From Choristocarpus tenellus KU-1152 (taxonomy: Eukaryota > Phaeophyceae), in the NCBI GenBank assembly GCA_964200185.2, contig CAXNAD020000120.1, forward strand, positions 1 through 28,709: a DNA stretch of 28,709 bases. The letters are read 5' to 3'. This document shows, piece by piece, positions 24,516-28,709 of the stretch; positions within the stretch are counted from its first letter, which is position 1, and the number at the start of each line of letters is the position of its first letter. Under the pieces are notes generated by a model, which worked only from the letters and a program-made list of their open reading frames with translations, made no database searches and was not told the DNA's origin. The position numbers and the translations under genes were made by a program.

Positions 24516-27204
24516 ATGAAGTCTGCGTTTTTGGCTACGTCGCTCGCCCTGCTGGGTACGGCAGAATGCTTCATGATGAATCCTCCAATGGCTGGTGTAG
24601 CACGAGTGTCCGCTTCGGCTCGTCCTACATCTAAGTTCGTGCAGGGTCCGGTGTCCGTGGCCGCAAGGTCCTCCTTGAGGATGTCATCAGATTCGATGAA
24701 TGACGTGGATCAGCCCACTCTTGAGCAGGTATGTATTTTTCAGGAATTGCAAAGTAGTTGGGATAGAATACGTCGATATTGTTTTGTTAACTAAATCTTC
24801 CCTCCACACCAGTGGGTCGACTTTGCGGAGCCCAAGCTGCAGTCAACCCTGATAGCTATGTTCGCGGCGTGCAAGGAGATCGCGTACAAGATCCGCACCG
24901 CCTCTTGTGATAAGATGGCTTGTTTCAACGAGTTTGGCGATGAGCAGCTCGCTATCGATGTTCTCGCCAACAACGTTATCTTCGAGAACCTGAAGGCGTG
25001 CGGATGCTGTGCTACTGCGTCCTCAGAGGAGACCCCCGTCGAGGATCCGATGGGTGGTGAGGTGTGTCGGGACTCTGGTGGATAATTCCATGTTTCAGCT
25101 TGCCTATTGTGAGGTAGCTTTTCATTTTCTTCAAGTATATCCTCGTGCGATGTCCGCCAGTACGTTTTATTTGGAGAAACGGTGGATCCCATCTTCAGAT
25201 AGGTTGTGCCAATGCCTCGTAAGCCCTTGTCACGCAGCCCCTGCATTGAATTGGAGACTGTCCTGACAGTCTGACTCCTTTACTCCTCTATACTTTGTAA
25301 AGAATGTGTAGAGTGTCCTGTGCCAACTGCTAGGTAGGTTGGCGTCGTGTGAGGTACTTTCTGATCGGAAATGGAATGTCTACTCGACAGGGTTACTCTG
25401 TGGCGTTCGATCCTCTTGATGGATCATCCATCATCGACACGAACTTCGCTGTGGGTACCATTTTCGGTATCTGGCCCGGTGACAGGCTTGTGGGTATCAC
25501 TGGCAGGCAGCTTGCAGCTTCTGGAATGGCTGTCTACGGACCCCGGACAACAATGACTGTCTCAGGTGAGGCTGGGCAGAACAGAACACCTTCTTTCTTA
25601 TTCTACCCCTTGAGCGTTTTTTTTTGGAATATTTAACTTCACTTAGATCTGGGAGTAATGCTGGATATTTGTCAATGCAGAGTTGTCGAGCGATTTGGAC
25701 TTTCGCAGTGGTAGGTATCATTTTATGGTAAAAATGTTCTGCACAGAGTTTACACCGTATGGTTTAATAGTGGAATTCATTGTGCTACGAAGGAGAATTA
25801 AGAGTTGATTGTCCAGTGTATTCTCTCAACATGCCTTGGAAGGTAGAGTATGCTTTTTCATGTATGCGATGGATGAAAACTAGTTGATAGTGCGTGCCAA
25901 AATTGGGCTCAACTGTACCCCTTTTGTCCCTTAAGTTGACGGAATGGAGGGCTCGCACGAGTTCCTACTTATCGACGACTTTTCTGGTCGCCACGGTCAA
26001 TGGGTCAAGACCAATTCCTTCATGACGATTGAAGATGGCAAGCTCTTCGCTCCTGGAAACCTCCGTGGCACTCAGGTGAACTCAAGTTCTTCATCTCTCT
26101 CCTCTACTTTTGCCCTCAATATGAGTTAATTCTAAACACATAAAAAGGTACAGTAGTAAATGTCATGAACAAAGACTACAACAACAGTTCAATGTGATTG
26201 TTCTCCACAAACTGTTGGGTTCCCAGGACAACCCTGGTTATGATGCCTTGTTCAAGTACTACCTGGACAACAAGTACCAGCTGCGATACACAGGAGGAAT
26301 GGTGCCAGATGTCAACCAGGTACAGCTTTGCACAAGGAATCCTGCCGAAGTCCTCAAATTCTTGTGTAGGTACCTCCTTAAATTCCATGTCTTTCTCAGT
26401 TTCCCTGTCAGTTGAGTGTAAACATGTTTTGTGTAGGTTCCACCCTCACCAATTCTATCCATTTTGAGCAGATCATGGTCAAGGGCAAGGGCATCTTTGT
26501 GAACCCCGTCTCGCCGGCTGCCAAGGCCAAGCTTCGTGTGCTATATGAGGTAGCACCAATTGGTTACCTGATTGAAAAGGCTGGGGGAAAGTCTTCTGAT
26601 GGCGAGAACTCTGCTCTTGACATTGAAATCCCAACCACAGAGGTAGAGTGCCATGTAACTATATTACCTATATGTAACAATTGTTTTCCTGTTTGGTTTA
26701 ATAAGAATCAAGGCAGTTACCACAAACAGGCAAGCCTTGCGATTTGTTATAAAAGGTGGATGATGTCAGGGTTATGTTGTTCAACAGCATCTTCTTCTAT
26801 GCCCCTTCCTGATATATCCTTGAATAGTCACAGTAGAGTGCCCCACAAAAGTGTGCACACAACAAGCCCACTTTACAATTCATCCCCTCAATAGTGCTCA
26901 CAGGTGTTGAATGTTGAACCTTCCCTTTTTCCCAAATTTGTTACCCCCTGTTTGTGCCAATGTCAAACCCAGCACCTGTCGAACACTTTTGTCGTTTTTC
27001 ATATTTGCCTATGAAATTAACTATTACACCACGTTTACCTTTTGTGGCGCTTTAGTGTATTGATCTTAATGTATTGATCTTAATCACTGTGTTGTTGCAA
27101 CTCATTCACAGGTGCGGTCCCAGGTTGCGTACGGATCTGCTGGTGAAGTGGACCGCTTTGAGGAGATGGTTGGTGTAAAGGCCATCGCTGGGATGACTGC
27201 TTAA
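24516..27204 (+). CDS. SBPase: Sedoheptulose-1,7-bisphosphatase, plastid-targeted
   Basis: Hydrolyses sedoheptulose 1,7-bisphosphate to the 7-phosphate in the regenerative phase of the Calvin cycle. Exons: 24516-24728, 24813-25061, 25391-25565, 25936-26075, 26227-26319, 26472-26642, 27112-27204; 377 residues, all introns GT-AG (84-469 nt), frame kept throughout. Residues 1-18 form a hydrophobic signal peptide ending AEC, followed by Phe19 and an Ala/Ser/Arg/Pro-rich transit-like stretch to about 60, as in plastids reached through the secretory system. The catalytic core has DPLDGSS at 161-167 (metal and phosphate site), [11 protein letters not shown] at 280-290 and EKAGG-SSDG near 322-330. 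Cys103 and Cys108 sit in SC-DKMA-C, matching the spacing of the thioredoxin-regulated pair of plant SBPase. Start chosen at the Met that directly begins the signal peptide. The length is close to the plant enzyme. Confidence 0.95.
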
Positions 27205-27367
27205 GAGTGTATTTTCATGATCCTGCACCATGGATCACTTAGCCTTCCCTCCCCCACAATGTCCACCATCTGGCACCGTGCATCTCACAGCTTTTATATT
27301 TAGCAGGGTTTGTAGTGGGGGCCTGCTGCTTTTCAAAATGTGTGGATGATGGTATAGAGAAATGGTT

Positions 27368-27373
27368 AATAAA
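27368..27373 (+). terminator. Possible polyadenylation signal of the SBPase gene
   Basis: AATAAA lies 164 bases after the SBPase stop codon. Position and sequence suit a eukaryotic poly(A) signal, but many algae do not rely on AATAAA, so this is tentative. Confidence 0.4.
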
Positions 27374-28709
27374 ATATTAGTGTTTTGACTGATCATTGGT
27401 AAATCTCTCAAGTTGAATGGAGAGTCCGTCAGACAGATGATGGATTCTGATCAGTGGCAGTAAGACAAAACAAACCTTTTACTCTTGTGTGAGGTTTTAA
27501 GGCTAGAGGGGGCTTATCTTGGCTATCTTTTGTTGTTGATGAGAGGAGAAAGACTAGTTGAAAGATGATGTCTAGAGATTTTTGCAAACGCTTGAAAGTT
27601 GGTAGATGTTGCCATAATCCTCTGTGGCCCAAAGGGGTCATGTTCTCCTACAAATTTTGCTTGCAGGCAACACAATTCGAGGATTTGAGACAACATGCAG
27701 CCCTATCTTCATGTTTCTGTTTAAAGGTGGAGAAATAGAGTGATAAAACCGTGCCAATATTTTATGCGTTTGCAAGTCTACAAGAGGAAGGTGCAGGTAG
27801 GATTTCTCTTCACATTTCTGAAACCCTCTGTTCAGGGTCAGCCAGTTCAGCCTGCCTGTTTAAGTAAGATCAAGTTGAGGTACTCAACAACATAGCTTCC
27901 TACCTAACCCAGTCCAAAACACATCGACTAGCACCAGTGAAGTGAAGCTCATCTTTGTCAATATTGTTTCTATCTACCATCCAGATCACAAGTTTTTTTT
28001 GTTGAATCTACTATGATCTAAATATCATACATGATATTGTGGTATTAATTGTTTTGGCCTGTGTGTTTTTGGTAAGTGGTTTATGTTTGCTTTGACAGCA
28101 GAGTAGAAAAAAATGCACCAAAATTCCAAAATTTTGGAAAAACATGTGCTTGCTACACACACCTCTTTATGCAAAAACCTTTGAAATTACAATCAACTTG
28201 AGTGAATTTATCAACAAAAGTGGGATGGAAGACATGTCGTTCCAATATTCTGGAGAAAAAATAAGCCGTACTAAAAACTCATCCAGTGAAGGAAGGACAG
28301 AAGGAATGACAATTATATGTAGGGAGGCAAGGAAATTCATCTCATGAGAGACTCCTCTGTCATGCCTTTCTCTGCACTATGTAATGCCATTTATTTTTTT
28401 TTTGAACATATATTCTGCTGATTTTTTTGTTTTTGCTGGAGTGCCTAATATATACATATTATAAAATTATTTTTTTCATTTTTTTCTTTTGCAGTATGAA
28501 GGCACTTTATGGAAAGAGTACAATAGTGTGTGGGAAAAAAGAGACCTAGGGGGAACAAAAAATAAAGTAACATACAAAGAGGAGTCAATGACTTTCGTAC
28601 TGCATTGCAGCTACCACAGATGCATATACATGACACGATCATTTTTGGATTAGAATTAGAACGAACCACCTAAGATGTCAAGGTATGCATGTATGCCCCC
28701 AACCACTAT
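27374..28709. other. Unannotated stretch downstream of SBPase
   Basis: Only short open frames are present (27429-27641 minus, 28144-28347 plus, 28445-28669 minus) and none is recognised. There is a small palindrome CCAAAATTTTGG-like region around 28119-28138 and several poly-T runs near 28390-28490. No further gene can be supported before the window ends. Confidence 0.5.

Overview
This is an intron-rich eukaryotic nuclear window. Two features point to an alga with a secondary plastid of red-algal origin, possibly a stramenopile, but the species cannot be named from sequence. First, the Calvin-cycle enzyme sedoheptulose-1,7-bisphosphatase starts with a signal-peptide-like leader followed by a transit-like stretch, with Phe just after the probable cleavage point. 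Second, the mariner-type transposase relic has the motif NSPDLNVSDLGFF. All 18 introns I placed are GT-AG, and the joined exons keep one reading frame in all three genes.

Layout. Positions 1-9680 hold no gene I can support. They are a repeat and transposon graveyard: a degenerate repeat cluster (451-1160), a tandem duplication (1252-1573), a 1760-bp mariner-like element with both inverted ends and TA flanks (2382-4141), a tRNA-like sequence (5344-5414), an inverted repeat flanked by direct repeats (6570-6906), and a family of dispersed, inverted and tandem repeats (1-57 and 7694-9340).

Positions 9681-27204 hold three genes. (1) A MoaA/CNX2/MOCS1A-type GTP 3',8-cyclase for molybdenum cofactor synthesis, plus strand, nine exons, 445 codons, with a long probably mitochondrial N-terminal extension. 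(2) An NKAP-family nuclear RNA-processing protein, minus strand, five exons, about 636 codons, with a very Arg/Asp/Glu-rich first exon and the conserved C-terminal domain. (3) The plastid sedoheptulose-1,7-bisphosphatase, plus strand, seven exons, 377 codons.

The MoaA-type and NKAP genes converge across about 2.4 kb. The NKAP and bisphosphatase genes diverge from a 289-bp interval that carries a TATA-like box inside an inverted repeat. The three genes have unrelated jobs (mitochondrial cofactor synthesis, nuclear RNA processing, plastid carbon fixation) and do not form a functional cluster. Positions 27205-28709 show no recognisable gene.

I found no convincing new multi-gene system. The observations most worth following are the lipoyl-synthase-like motif in the MoaA-type N-terminal extension, the exon whose first bases recreate a splice donor, the bounded mariner element, and the repeats around 6.6 kb and 7.7-9.2 kb.
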